Assembly (NCBI GenBank): GCA_017510725.1
Contig: JAFWMD010000048.1
Coordinates: forward strand, 1 to 64,000
Reading direction: 5' to 3'
Source of the DNA: Mogibacterium sp.
GTDB lineage: Bacteria > Bacillota > Clostridia > Peptostreptococcales > Anaerovoracaceae
DNA length: 64,000 bases
Made by a program: the position numbers and the translations under genes. Below are positions 25,487 to 34,267 of the stretch, in pieces; positions within the stretch are counted from its first letter, which is position 1, and each line of letters begins with the position of its first letter. The notes under the pieces were generated by a model. It did not search any database. It was not told where the DNA came from and was given only the letters and a program-made list of their open reading frames with translations.

Positions 25487-26398
25487 CTGCTCAAGATTGT
25501 TTTTATATTCTCCATAGCTGAAGAAAACCAGGCCGATCCAGATAATGGCAAAGGATATCACCTGAACCCTGTCGATCGGCTCTTTATATGCAAATATTCC
25601 GAGCAGAAGCGTAATCGTAGGGCTTATATACTGAGCAAGTCCTATCACGAAGAGCGTCACTTTCTTTGCAGCGCTGCCGAAAAGCGCTATCGGTATCAGC
25701 GTGATGAGCCCGCTCAGGAACATGAGCGCATACTTACCCGGTACCCCGTAGCTCAGTGCACCTATCCCCTTAGTCTCTATGTAAAAGATTGCTGCAACCG
25801 CAATCACAGCATAAAACATTGTCTCATAAACGAGTTCTATCAGCGGCGGCCTGTCCGTCGATTTTTTAATTGCTGAATAACACGCCCATGTGAACGCCAG
25901 GCCGAGCGCTACTCCCGGGATCTGTCCGTAGTGGATAAGCATGGCCGTGAGCGCTATCAGTGCAAGTCCCATAGCCGTTGCATTATACTTTGTGAACTTC
26001 TCCCTGAAGATCACAACACCAAAAAGGCATATGACGATAGGTTCAATGTAGTATCCTATGGAAGACTGTATCATGTGACCGGTCGTCATCGCCCAGATGT
26101 ATGTACTCCAGTTTGCAGTGAGCAGAAGACCTGCCGCCAGATATCTGGTGATCACGCCCTTCTCCCTCAGAGGTCCCCATATTTCCTCTCTTGAATATCT
26201 CATTCTGGCTGCTATATACGAGTACACGAACATGGTCACCATACGGTAGAGAATAATGATCCATGACGGTATAGGCACCAATGCCTGCCAGTAGATCGGA
26301 CAGAATCCCCAGAACAGCTGGCATGCAAGTACGCAGATCAGCCCCGTCCTGTAGTCGCTGTTATTCTTTTTATTAACCCCTATACTCTTTTCGTTCAT
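25475..26398 (-). CDS. rarD: EamA/RarD family transporter
   Basis: Inner-membrane permease of the drug/metabolite transporter superfamily. The protein has ten predicted helices in two EamA repeats. RarD hallmarks include GLICVLACQLFWGFCPIYWQAL near the start, ANWSTYIWAMTTGHMIQSSIGYYIEPI (about 95-120), and ISPTITLLLGIFAYKEPI late in the protein. Substrate is not known. I chose the ATG at 26398 (307 residues); a TTG at 26425 would overlap the previous gene. It is 16 bases after the Cys-rich redox protein gene and convergent with the aldolase-like gene, with no terminator between them. Confidence 0.87.
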   Translation of the reverse strand: MNEKSIGVNKKNNSDYRTGLICVLACQLFWGFCPIYWQALVPIPSWIIILYRMVTMFVYSYIAARMRYSREEIWGPLREKGVITRYLAAGLLLTANWSTYIWAMTTGHMIQSSIGYYIEPIVICLFGVVIFREKFTKYNATAMGLALIALTAMLIHYGQIPGVALGLAFTWACYSAIKKSTDRPPLIELVYETMFYAVIAVAAIFYIETKGIGALSYGVPGKYALMFLSGLITLIPIALFGSAAKKVTLFVIGLAQYISPTITLLLGIFAYKEPIDRVQVISFAIIWIGLVFFSYGEYKNNLEQSDS

Positions 26399-26414
26399 CA
26401 AAGCATTCAGCCCT

Positions 26415-26822
26415 TTACAGGCCAAGTTCCTCCTCTACGAGTCTTACAGCGATCTTTATGCAGTCATCGCAAGATGTGAACGCCTTGCCGTCATTTCCCG
26501 TCTTGATGTCCTTGCAGATGAGAGCCTTGGCGCGCTCTACGAATTTCTTCTGCATGATGCCTGCGATCCTTGTTGTCTTTGCCTTTGTGAGGCCTGCTCT
26601 TTCGGTGTTGCCGTCGCTGTGTACAAGTCCTGCCAGCATGGCAGCTCCGCTCAAAGCACCGCACACACCCTGTGTTGTGCCCATTCCTGCTCCGAAGCCT
26701 TCACCCATTTTATAGAGAAGGGATTCATCGATTCCCACTTCATCAGCAAACACACATACTACCGACTGGCAGCAGTTGTATCCGTTTCTGTGCTTTGCGG
26801 AAGCTAATTCAGCTCTGTCCAT
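26415..26822 (-). CDS. C_GCAxxG_C_C family redox-type protein
   Basis: A 135-residue member of the small Cys-rich family named for its conserved pattern. Visible are GYNCCQSVVCVFADE (about 14-28), the GEGFGAGMGTTQGVCGALSGA block (about 41-61) and a closing SCDDCIKIAVRLVEEEL (about 116-132). Members are thought to be redox-active or metal-binding, but no reaction is established. The ATG at 26822 has an AGGAGG site. It is followed by rarD and is divergent from the sigma factor gene. Confidence 0.85.
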   Translation of the reverse strand: MDRAELASAKHRNGYNCCQSVVCVFADEVGIDESLLYKMGEGFGAGMGTTQGVCGALSGAAMLAGLVHSDGNTERAGLTKAKTTRIAGIMQKKFVERAKALICKDIKTGNDGKAFTSCDDCIKIAVRLVEEELGL

Positions 26823-26961
26823 AATTATGTCCTCCTGTCAGGTTCTTTGATTTACGACGAATATGATACCATATTTTTTTGCAACACTTTACCCTTTTTA
26901 CGATACTATATATATGAGAGCTCTTGAAAAGCATCTTAATTGCTTAAACGAGGATAATCTG

Positions 26962-27468
26962 ATGGATGAAAAACGAATCAATGAAGCGTTAGCCGGGAGC
27001 AAGGAAGCATTCTGCTCGCTCTATGGCGATTATAAGGACAGGCTTTACCGCTATGCGCTCTACAGATTAGGCGACCCGACTGAAGCAGAGGACGCCGTAA
27101 GTGAGTGCGTGCTTGCTGCATGGCAAGGCATAGGCAGGCTCAGAAGCGAAAAAGCATTCGGAACGTGGATCTTCAGGATCCTGTCGAATTGCTGCGCCTC
27201 GAGAATCAGAGAAATGATCGGAATACGTGAAAATCTCGAACGCATCCATGAATCAGGCACAGGCAGTGCATCTGCCCCACCTTCCCTGTCAGTCGAACTG
27301 ACGGAAGCACTCTCACAGCTCAGTGAAGATGAACGCAACATCGTATTGCTCAGCATCATAGGCGGATTCAGCAGCACGGAAATAGCTGCCCTGACAGATC
27401 TGGCACCGGGAAGCGTAAGATCAAAGCTGTCGAGAAGCCTCGCAAAGATGCGTGAGTTCTTATCGTAA
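26962..27468 (+). CDS. ECF-type RNA polymerase sigma factor
   Basis: A 168-residue alternative sigma factor. Region 2 is FCSLYGDYKDRLYRYALYRLGDPTEAEDAVSECVLAAWQ… (about 14-70, with the DAV/E core-binding helix and the WIFRILSNCCASRIREM promoter-melting part). Region 4 is LSQLSEDERNIVLLSIIGGFSSTEIAALTDLAPGSVRSKLSRSLAKMREFL at the end. The start at 26962 has GAGGA 7 bases upstream; an upstream in-frame ATG at 26914 sits 4-6 bases after a TACTAT/GATACT box and could give a longer leaderless product. The next gene, 11 bases on, is the membrane beta-propeller protein, probably its regulator. Confidence 0.88.
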   Translation: MDEKRINEALAGSKEAFCSLYGDYKDRLYRYALYRLGDPTEAEDAVSECVLAAWQGIGRLRSEKAFGTWIFRILSNCCASRIREMIGIRENLERIHESGTGSASAPPSLSVELTEALSQLSEDERNIVLLSIIGGFSSTEIAALTDLAPGSVRSKLSRSLAKMREFLS

Positions 27469-27479
27469 GGAGAATCAAG

Positions 27480-29516
27480 ATGAGCAAAGACCATGAATAT
27501 ATAAAGGAACTGTTCGACAGTGACGGCATAAAGGCTCCGGAAAGTCTTTCCGAAGACAGCATGCTTGCCATGCTGAATGCAGCAGAAGAAAAGCAGACCA
27601 CCGAGCAGAATAATAATACAGACACCAGACAGTTTGAAAACAGGCGTGCCAAGGCCCGCCCTTCACTGAAGAAATGGGTTGCAGTTGCTGCTGCAGCAGT
27701 TGTCGCCGTCTTTGGCATCAGCGGGCTGATGGACATAGTGACAGGCCCTCCTGATACATCTCTTGCAGGTGATAATCTCTACACATTCAAAAGTGAAAAA
27801 GAGATTGAAAGGCTTCTGAAAAGCATGGACGGCAGCCCGCGGCACGGGCTTATAAGACTGGGCAGAGGAGCTTCTGATGATCTGGTTGAATACGAAACGG
27901 AAGAGATGGCAGACACGGACATGGCAGACACAGGAACTACCGGAGCCGTCAGCAATTCCGGGATGCCAAAGTCTGCGGAGACCGGCAGTTATTCAGAGAC
28001 ATATTTGCAGGTCGACAATGTAGATGAAGCAGACATTGTCAAGACCGACGGTAAATACATATATTATGTAACTGACGGACGGGAAGTAGTCATTCTCTCC
28101 GCAAAAGACGGAAAGACGAAAAAACTCTCTACGGTAGGCAGCAGCGGGATCGAAAACTACATCAACGATATCTACGTTAAGGGTGACAGACTCATTACAG
28201 TCGGTACCATTTACAAAGACGACAGCGATGAATCCTCTTCAGCCATAGTCGTATATGATATCAGTGACCGCAGCAAGCCTGAAGTGCTTTATGACTTCAG
28301 CCAGACAGGCGATATACTCTCGAGCCGCATGGTCGGAGATAACGTGTACCTCGTTACCAATTACTACGTCTACAGAGGCGGCCGTGTAGTGCCTGCATGC
28401 GGAAGCATCGCAAATCCCAAGAAGCTTGATGCAGCTGATATCTGCTGCGTTCCTGATCCTGATACACCTTCACTGATAGTCATCAGTGCGGTAGATGTAT
28501 CTTCAGGTGATCAGGGTATCTCCACAACAAAGGCCGTCTTCGGTGCAAGCTCAGAGATCTACTGTAACGATCACAACCTGTACTGCACTTCGGCGGAATA
28601 TGACAGAGACAGCAGCACGTCTTACACCCGCATAGTCCGTGCAAGTCTGGACGGTCTCAAAGTCAATGTCGATGCTACTGCCAGAGTCCGCGGTTATGTA
28701 GATTCACAGTTCTCCATGGATGAACGCGGCGGATACTTCCGCATCGCGACCACATCGGAGCGTGCCGGCATCGATGTCAACAACCTGTACGTGCTCGATT
28801 CAAAACTGAAAGAAACCGGAAAGGTCACAGGCTTTGCCCGCAACGAGAGCATCAAGGCCGTCCGCTTCATCGGTGATAAGGCATACGTGATCACATATGA
28901 GGCAATTGATCCGCTCTTCATAATCGACCTTTCAGATCCTGGAAATCCGCGCATCGAAGGAGAAGTCAAGATTGACGGATTCTCCACGCTGCTCATCCCT
29001 GTGAGCAAGGACAGACTTCTCGGGATCGGTCACGCGACCGGTGACAACGGCTACGGCGGAGAGTACGACAGCGGTCTCAAGCTTGCCCTCTTCGACATCT
29101 CCGATCCGTCGGAGCCTAAGGTCCTCGACAGCAAGGAGTTCAGGGACATGTCGAGCGAAGCACAGTACGATCACCACGCGCTTATGGTCAACAGTGAAGC
29201 CGGATACTTCGCTATCCCTTACGAAATCTGGCATAATACTGAAATAGATGGCTCCGAGGTCATCGAAGATATTGAAGAATCTTCGGAGACAAGCGACACG
29301 GAAGATTCTGAAACAGTTATACTGGTCGATCACCCGGACGAACAGGAAGACATCTATGATACAGGACTTCTTCTTTTCAAAGCCGGCGATAAAATCAATT
29401 CAGTAGATAAGCACAAACTTGACATTTCAGCAGTACGCAGAAGTGTATATATCGGCGACTGGGTCTATGCTCTTGATGCCGATGGAAACGTACAGAGCTT
29501 CAGGCCGGCTCTCTGA
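27480..29516 (+). CDS. Membrane-anchored beta-propeller protein paired with ECF sigma factor (possible anti-sigma)
   Basis: A 678-residue protein: a 65-residue cytoplasmic N-terminus, one membrane helix (about 66-88) and a large extracellular region. That region resembles the secreted C-terminal beta-propeller family (COG4880-like): the entry motif YLQVDNVDEADIVKTDGKYIYYVTDGREVVILSA (about 176-210) and several repeats such as DRLITVGTIYK, GDNVYLVTNYYVY, KAYVITYEAIDPLFIIDLSDPGNPRIEGEVKI and DRLLGIGHATGDNGY. An acidic insert (EDIEESSETSDTEDSE) lies near residue 600. An AAGGAG site precedes the ATG at 27480. Linkage to the sigma factor suggests an anti-sigma/sensor role (inference); a ligand is unknown. 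Confidence 0.85.
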   Translation: MSKDHEYIKELFDSDGIKAPESLSEDSMLAMLNAAEEKQTTEQNNNTDTRQFENRRAKARPSLKKWVAVAAAAVVAVFGISGLMDIVTGPPDTSLAGDNLYTFKSEKEIERLLKSMDGSPRHGLIRLGRGASDDLVEYETEEMADTDMADTGTTGAVSNSGMPKSAETGSYSETYLQVDNVDEADIVKTDGKYIYYVTDGREVVILSAKDGKTKKLSTVGSSGIENYINDIYVKGDRLITVGTIYKDDSDESSSAIVVYDISDRSKPEVLYDFSQTGDILSSRMVGDNVYLVTNYYVYRGGRVVPACGSIANPKKLDAADICCVPDPDTPSLIVISAVDVSSGDQGISTTKAVFGASSEIYCNDHNLYCTSAEYDRDSSTSYTRIVRASLDGLKVNVDATARVRGYVDSQFSMDERGGYFRIATTSERAGIDVNNLYVLDSKLKETGKVTGFARNESIKAVRFIGDKAYVITYEAIDPLFIIDLSDPGNPRIEGEVKIDGFSTLLIPVSKDRLLGIGHATGDNGYGGEYDSGLKLALFDISDPSEPKVLDSKEFRDMSSEAQYDHHALMVNSEAGYFAIPYEIWHNTEIDGSEVIEDIEESSETSDTEDSETVILVDHPDEQEDIYDTGLLLFKAGDKINSVDKHKLDISAVRRSVYIGDWVYALDADGNVQSFRPAL

Positions 29517-29523
29517 TGACTAT

Positions 29524-29552
29524 TTGCAATAGTGCACTCGTGATAGTAAAAT
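29524..29552 (+). promoter_or_regulatory. Promoter of rqcH; leaderless start
   Basis: TTGCAA (29524-29529), 17-bp spacer, TAAAAT (29547-29552). The ATG follows 9 bases later, at the expected transcription start. No Shine-Dalgarno is present. Confidence 0.7.
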
Positions 29553-29561
29553 ATACGGGAT

Positions 29562-31286
29562 ATGGCTTACGATGGAATCATTACATATGCAGCTGCAAAG
29601 GAATTAAAAGAACGTATCGTGCCAGGCAAGATAGAAAAAGTCTATCAGCCGGGTCCCGAGGATCTTTTGGTGCACATTCACACCCAGCGCGGGAATGTGC
29701 GCCTTTTCATTTCCTGCAACAGCAGTGCCGCCAGGGTCTGCCTTACCGGAGGCAGCTATACCAATCCCGAACAGCCCCCTACATTCTGCATGCTGCTCAG
29801 AAAGCACCTTCAGGGAGGGCGCATAACCGATGTGAGGCAGAAAGATGCCGAGCGAATAATAGAAATAGACATAGAAGCTCAGAACGAGCTCGGATTCTCG
29901 GTATGCCGCAGACTGATAGTCGAGATAATGTCGAAACACAGCAACATAGTACTGGTCGACATTGAAAGCGGAAAGATAGTTGACGCAATAAAACGCATTT
30001 CCATCGACGTGAACAGATACCGCCAGCTTCTGCCGGGAATAATATACAAATACCCGCCTGCGCAGGAAAAGCTGCCGTTCACCGAAGTGAACGAGGAGAC
30101 TCTGCTTCCTCATGACGACCGCGCACTCATGGCACGCATCGCCGGTATCTCTCCTTCCATCAGCCGCGAACTGCTTGCACGATGCTACACGTCACACGAT
30201 GCCTCTGTCGTTTCCGTAGTTCCTGCGCGAAAGCTGATGGATATCGTAGCGTCCATTGATGACGGCAGTGCAAAGCCTCGTGTCTATGTCGATGATGAAG
30301 GAACACCGCGAGAGTTTCACATAACTGATCTTACGGAATTCGAAGAGCTCGATAAGATATACTTCGATACTGTTTCGGAATGCATCGATTATTATTTTAC
30401 GAACCGGGTTGCGTCCAACATGGTGCGCCAGAAGTCAATGCCGCTTCTGAAGTCTGTACAGACTTCCCTCAGCAAGGCACTTCTGAAAAAGAAAAGACTC
30501 TCTGAAGATCTCCTGAGTGCTGAAAACTCCGATAAATACAGATTATACGGAGAACTCCTCACGGCAAATCTCCATCTGGTAAAGCCCGGCGACCGCAGAG
30601 TCAGAGTCATCAACTACTATGACGGCAGCGAGCTCGAGATCCCTCTCGATGAGAAGATCTCCGCATCAGCAAATGCGCAGAAGTTTTTCAAGAAATACTC
30701 CAAGGCAAGGACAGCCATTCACGAAAAGCAGTCCCAGCTTGAGGACAATGACAGAGATATCGAATATCTCGAGTCCGTTATTCAGAACATAGAGTCCGCG
30801 GACAGCGTTCCCCTGCTCGAGTCCATAAGGGACGAACTCGAACAGACCGGCTATGTCAGAAGGCGCCAGAAAGCCTCACAGCGCAGGAAAAAGAACCGCA
30901 GGCCAGAGCCATTAAAATACACGTTAAGCGACGGTACAGAGGTGCTGGTGGGCCGCAACAACATTGATAATGACTGGCTCACCATGAAATTCGCATCCAA
31001 GACCGATGTATGGATGCACACCAAGGACATCCCGGGATCGCATGTTATAGTCAGACTTGAAGACGGGCGGAATGTGAATGACCTGAGTGCAGAGCTCATA
31101 TACGAAGCTGCATCCATAGCGGCTTATCACAGCAAGGCCGCAGGCAGTGACAACGTACCTGTCGATTACGTGCCGGTCAGATATGTAAAGAAACCAAATG
31201 GCTCAAAGCCGGGCATGGTTATATTCACCCATAACCAGACGGTATATGTTGCTCCGAAACTGCCGGAAGCAAAAAAAGAAAAGTAG
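29562..31286 (+). CDS. rqcH: Rqc2/NEMF homologue RqcH (NFACT family)
   Basis: Ribosome-associated quality-control factor that binds peptidyl-tRNA-bearing 50S subunits and directs alanine tailing of stalled chains; older annotation calls the family fibronectin-binding FbpA. The 574 residues start MAYDGIITYAAAKELKERIVPGKIEKVYQPG, the NFACT-N opening, continue with a coiled-coil middle (about 300-430) and end with the NFACT-R domain: VLVGRNNIDNDWLTMKFASKTDVWMHTKDIPGSHVIVR (about 465-500). The start has a promoter immediately before it and no ribosome binding site. It is followed by tRNA-Val. Confidence 0.93.
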   Translation: MAYDGIITYAAAKELKERIVPGKIEKVYQPGPEDLLVHIHTQRGNVRLFISCNSSAARVCLTGGSYTNPEQPPTFCMLLRKHLQGGRITDVRQKDAERIIEIDIEAQNELGFSVCRRLIVEIMSKHSNIVLVDIESGKIVDAIKRISIDVNRYRQLLPGIIYKYPPAQEKLPFTEVNEETLLPHDDRALMARIAGISPSISRELLARCYTSHDASVVSVVPARKLMDIVASIDDGSAKPRVYVDDEGTPREFHITDLTEFEELDKIYFDTVSECIDYYFTNRVASNMVRQKSMPLLKSVQTSLSKALLKKKRLSEDLLSAENSDKYRLYGELLTANLHLVKPGDRRVRVINYYDGSELEIPLDEKISASANAQKFFKKYSKARTAIHEKQSQLEDNDRDIEYLESVIQNIESADSVPLLESIRDELEQTGYVRRRQKASQRRKKNRRPEPLKYTLSDGTEVLVGRNNIDNDWLTMKFASKTDVWMHTKDIPGSHVIVRLEDGRNVNDLSAELIYEAASIAAYHSKAAGSDNVPVDYVPVRYVKKPNGSKPGMVIFTHNQTVYVAPKLPEAKKEK

Positions 31287-31314
31287 TGAAATCGCCTTGC
31301 AAAAGGAGTACAAT
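31286..31314 (+). promoter_or_regulatory. Candidate promoter of tRNA-Val
   Basis: GTGAAA (31286-31291), 17-bp spacer, TACAAT (31309-31314), beginning at the last base of the rqcH stop codon. A small GTGCG/CGCAC stem lies in the short leader before the tRNA. Confidence 0.5.
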
Positions 31315-31345
31315 AGTCGTGCGCGATAAAAAACGCACGCTGCAT

Positions 31346-31421
31346 GGTCTGTTAGCTCAGCTGGGAGAGCGCATGGGTCACAACCATGATGTCGCGGGTT
31401 CGAGTCCCTCACAGACCACCA
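31346..31421 (+). tRNA. tRNA-Val (anticodon CAC), CCA encoded
   Basis: Complete cloverleaf of 76 nt including the encoded CCA. Acceptor GGTCTGT pairs with ACAGACC; D-arm GCTC/GAGC; anticodon stem CATGG/CCATG with loop GTCACAA, giving anticodon CAC (reads GUG); T-loop TTCGAGT. The T-stem has one C-U mismatch (GCGGG against CCCTC). Followed by a strong terminator. Confidence 0.93.
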
Positions 31422-31425
31422 TAAA

Positions 31426-31460
31426 AGCGCTGAAGCCTATAAGACTTCAGCGCTCTTTTT
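31426..31460. terminator. Terminator after tRNA-Val, usable from both sides
   Basis: Ten-bp stem AGCGCTGAAG/CTTCAGCGCT (31426-31435 and 31445-31454) followed by CTTTTTG on the plus strand and by TTTT on the minus strand. It separates the tRNA from the convergent phosphatase gene. Confidence 0.9.
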
Positions 31461-31470
31461 GTTTGATTTT

Positions 31471-33072
31471 TCAGGCTTCCCCAAGGCCTTCGTAGTTAAA
31501 GATCATCATGGTGATGTCATCAAACTGCGGAGCATCACCAACGAATTCATCGATGGCGGCCTTTACAACAGGAAGTATCTCTGCAGTCCTCACCTCTGAA
31601 TTCCTGTTCAGAGTTTCAACCAATCGGTCTTCTCCGAACAGTTCCTCTTCAGCATTGGTAGCTTCAGTAACTCCATCGGTATATACGAAGAGCGAGTCTC
31701 CAGGTCGGAGTTCAAATTCATGCTCTCTGAACGGTATGTCTTCAATGGTTGACAGAGCCGGAGAATGTCTGTATTTGATCAGCTCGTACTCACCGTCCTT
31801 GCGCCTGAGCACCGGATGCATGTGACCGGCATTCGCAGCAATTCCTTTTCCCGTAGTGATATCTATCACTGCTATCCATACCGTAACAAAGAGACCGGTA
31901 TCATTCCCTTCAAGCAGCTGATTATTCACACGTTCAAGAGTCTCACTCGGACCGCGGCCTGACTGCATACTTGTTTTGAGAAGCACTTTGGATATCGCCA
32001 TGAAAAGTGCTGCCGGCACTCCCTTGCCTGATACATCGGCCATTACGAGTGCGATATGAGTTTCATCTACCATGAAGAAGTCATAGAAGTCGCCTCCGAC
32101 CTGCTTGGCCGGAATCATGGATGCGTACAGTTCAAATTCGCGCCTTTCAGGGAAAGGCGGGAAAATACTAGGCAGCATGCTCTCCTGGATGCGTTTTGCA
32201 ACATTCAGCTCGGTTCCTATACGCTCCTTTTCTGCTGTTACAGCTGAAAGTTCGCGGATATATTCGTGGAGATCTCCATCCATCTTTTTGATTGCATCCG
32301 CAAGGTTTTCTATTTCATCCCCGGTATGTATGTCGATATCTACCTCTCTGTCTCTTTCGAGATTATCTATCATCTCTCCGGCGCTCTTTGTCAGTATGCC
32401 TATCGGCTTTATGATGTTCTTTTCTACAGATGAATAGAACACTGCCAGGGCTATTATGGTAATTGTGAATATTGCCGCCAGTACGAGCAGCATGTACATG
32501 ACAATGGTCTTTCTGAATCCCGGTATCGAAAGGTCAACTCCAACTACTGCCACCGGATCTCCGGAACTGTTGAATATAGGTGAATAAGCCGATGCTATAT
32601 GTCCGTATTTTTTGTCCTTCTGGATACTGATCTTCTCGGGAGGATTCTGACGGAATATCTCAAAAGTATCTGCCTTGCTTTTTTCACTCATGTATGCTTC
32701 GTGATGGCCCAGATCACACGCACCTTCGACATTGACTGCATCCCAGACATATACCAGGTCGTTCTCATATGGCACAAAGACATAGTAATACTTGAGGTTG
32801 GTTTCATATTGAGTGGCATTCAGAAAATCCAGGATCTCATAATAATACTCATCCTTTTCTTCTGTTTCTACATATCCCAGTACTCTGTCGCCGTCTATGA
32901 CGCTTGCTGCAGTACGCGCAAAATCGAAAGCCTGCTCGCTGTATTGCTGCTTCTGCGAAAAATAATACTGAATGCAAACAAGGGCTCCGGTGGTAATAAC
33001 AAGCACCAGGGCAAACAGAACGATGCTATTGAGTACTTTTTTATTCAGACTCGTTTTTTTTGTTTTCTTCAT
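31471..33072 (-). CDS. Membrane sensor PP2C-type phosphatase (SpoIIE domain) with HAMP
   Basis: A 533-residue signalling phosphatase. It has an N-terminal membrane helix (about 15-36), an extracellular sensor region of about 160 residues with Cache-like features (YYYVFVPYENDLVYVWD, SPIFNSSGDPVAVVGVDLSI), a second helix (about 190-212), a HAMP segment, a short coiled coil, then a SpoIIE/PP2C catalytic domain: AKQVGGDFYDFF, LVMADVSGKGVPAALFM, ANAGHMHPVL, PGDSLFVYTDGVTEATN and FVGDAPQFDDITMM. Members dephosphorylate anti-anti-sigma proteins; no partner is in the window. Its start overlaps the acyltransferase stop (ATGA). Confidence 0.92.
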   Translation of the reverse strand: MKKTKKTSLNKKVLNSIVLFALVLVITTGALVCIQYYFSQKQQYSEQAFDFARTAASVIDGDRVLGYVETEEKDEYYYEILDFLNATQYETNLKYYYVFVPYENDLVYVWDAVNVEGACDLGHHEAYMSEKSKADTFEIFRQNPPEKISIQKDKKYGHIASAYSPIFNSSGDPVAVVGVDLSIPGFRKTIVMYMLLVLAAIFTITIIALAVFYSSVEKNIIKPIGILTKSAGEMIDNLERDREVDIDIHTGDEIENLADAIKKMDGDLHEYIRELSAVTAEKERIGTELNVAKRIQESMLPSIFPPFPERREFELYASMIPAKQVGGDFYDFFMVDETHIALVMADVSGKGVPAALFMAISKVLLKTSMQSGRGPSETLERVNNQLLEGNDTGLFVTVWIAVIDITTGKGIAANAGHMHPVLRRKDGEYELIKYRHSPALSTIEDIPFREHEFELRPGDSLFVYTDGVTEATNAEEELFGEDRLVETLNRNSEVRTAEILPVVKAAIDEFVGDAPQFDDITMMIFNYEGLGEA

Positions 33073-34223
33073 GATGATCCGAGTTCCTGCAGGCGCTCTT
33101 TTCTTTTTGCCTGACGGCCTGTTTTGAATATCTTATAGTAGTGTGCGATGATCAGCGTCACTATGAGAATTGCCAGTGAAATCAGCATGGTCTCCCATAA
33201 CGGAAGTATCTGTGTTCCATTCCTGATATATATTATAACATTTGTGATCGTCCTTACGAGCACCCAATGAATACAATATATCGCAGTTATGTTGTTGCTT
33301 ACCTCATAAAAAAATCCTTTGGTGTGGTTACTCATATAACGCGACAAAAGGTGCCATATTCCGAGCATTCCCAGATCAAGACACAGGCATACTGCTACAT
33401 CCCATATCATCATGTGATAGTAGCAGTTCTGTCCCTCGCCGAACATTCCCCATCCGAAATGGATGCCTATAGGAAAATATATCAGCGGTACAAGCATGGC
33501 CCACGGAGAGATGATACGATAGAAAGCCACTTTGTCCCTGACTCTTACATGGACCTTTCCGAACACATATCCCGCGACCGGAAATATCAGCCACGTAAGC
33601 AGAGGAAAGTCTGAGATCACATATCCGGTAGCATCATCGGTTCCAATGATATAGCCGAGAAAAATATTACCGAACATGGAATGTGTGTCCACATCACCTA
33701 TAAGGGTCGCGGATATAGTCATCACCCCTGCGATCCCGAGCATGGCTTTATCACTCAGTTTGAAATACCTGAATACTCCCATCACAATGATGGCCAGGCC
33801 GGCAAACAGAAGAACGTCATTGCCGAGCCACCTGTAGAACAGAGGCTCCAGGAAATGCTCCCTGTCCCCGCTTATCCTGTAGCCTATAAGATAAGGTATG
33901 AGGAACCTGCACGTGTTGCTCAGATAGAATACTCCAATAAGCCTTATGCCGCGTTTAAACCACAGCTCCGGTGTCTGTCTGTGACTGTAAACGAAGCACA
34001 TTCCCATGGCGAATAAATACATCGGAGCACTGAAAGGTCCGCCGATAATGGTATCGAAAAAATAAGGGATGCCACCGCAGAGTCCCTCTTCGCTTGTACA
34101 CTCTATTATGCAATGTATGAAAGGCAGCATCAGCACCATTTCGGCTTTTGCTATATCTATGTCGAGCTGCCTTCCCCTATTTACCGGCTCATCTGCCAGT
34201 AGTTCTCTCATTTGTTTCAGCAT
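33069..34223 (-). CDS. Multi-pass membrane protein, acyltransferase-3-like
   Basis: A 384-residue integral membrane protein with about ten helices. After a soluble start comes GRQLDIDIAKAEMVLMLPFIHCIIE, which resembles the opening R-x-x-x-I-D…H motif of acyltransferase-3/DUF1624-type proteins that acylate envelope sugars. Pieces such as FLIPYLIGYRISGDREHFLEPL and NNITAIYCIHWVLVRTITN also fit. The substrate is unknown. It is the first gene of a two-gene operon with the SpoIIE phosphatase (4-base overlap). I chose the ATG at 34223 since TAAAAT at 34230-34235 ends 6 bases before it; the other ATG (34229) touches the -10 box. Confidence 0.7.
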   Translation of the reverse strand: MLKQMRELLADEPVNRGRQLDIDIAKAEMVLMLPFIHCIIECTSEEGLCGGIPYFFDTIIGGPFSAPMYLFAMGMCFVYSHRQTPELWFKRGIRLIGVFYLSNTCRFLIPYLIGYRISGDREHFLEPLFYRWLGNDVLLFAGLAIIVMGVFRYFKLSDKAMLGIAGVMTISATLIGDVDTHSMFGNIFLGYIIGTDDATGYVISDFPLLTWLIFPVAGYVFGKVHVRVRDKVAFYRIISPWAMLVPLIYFPIGIHFGWGMFGEGQNCYYHMMIWDVAVCLCLDLGMLGIWHLLSRYMSNHTKGFFYEVSNNITAIYCIHWVLVRTITNVIIYIRNGTQILPLWETMLISLAILIVTLIIAHYYKIFKTGRQAKRKERLQELGSS

Positions 34224-34229
34224 GAGCAT

Positions 34230-34258
34230 ATTTTACCAACTTTTGCATATCATTGCAC
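34230..34258 (-). promoter_or_regulatory. Promoter of acyltransferase-phosphatase operon; leaderless start
   Basis: On the minus strand GTGCAA (plus 34253-34258), 17-bp spacer, TAAAAT (plus 34230-34235). The ATG at 34223 lies 6 bases past the -10 box. No Shine-Dalgarno is present. Confidence 0.6.
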
Positions 34259-34267
34259 TCAAAATCG

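Noticed and set aside
31346-31421. First reading of the tRNA as tRNA-His because of the CAC triplet
   Set aside because: In the 7-base loop GTCACAA the anticodon itself is CAC (codon GUG), so it is valine; tRNA-His would have GTG and an extra G at position -1.
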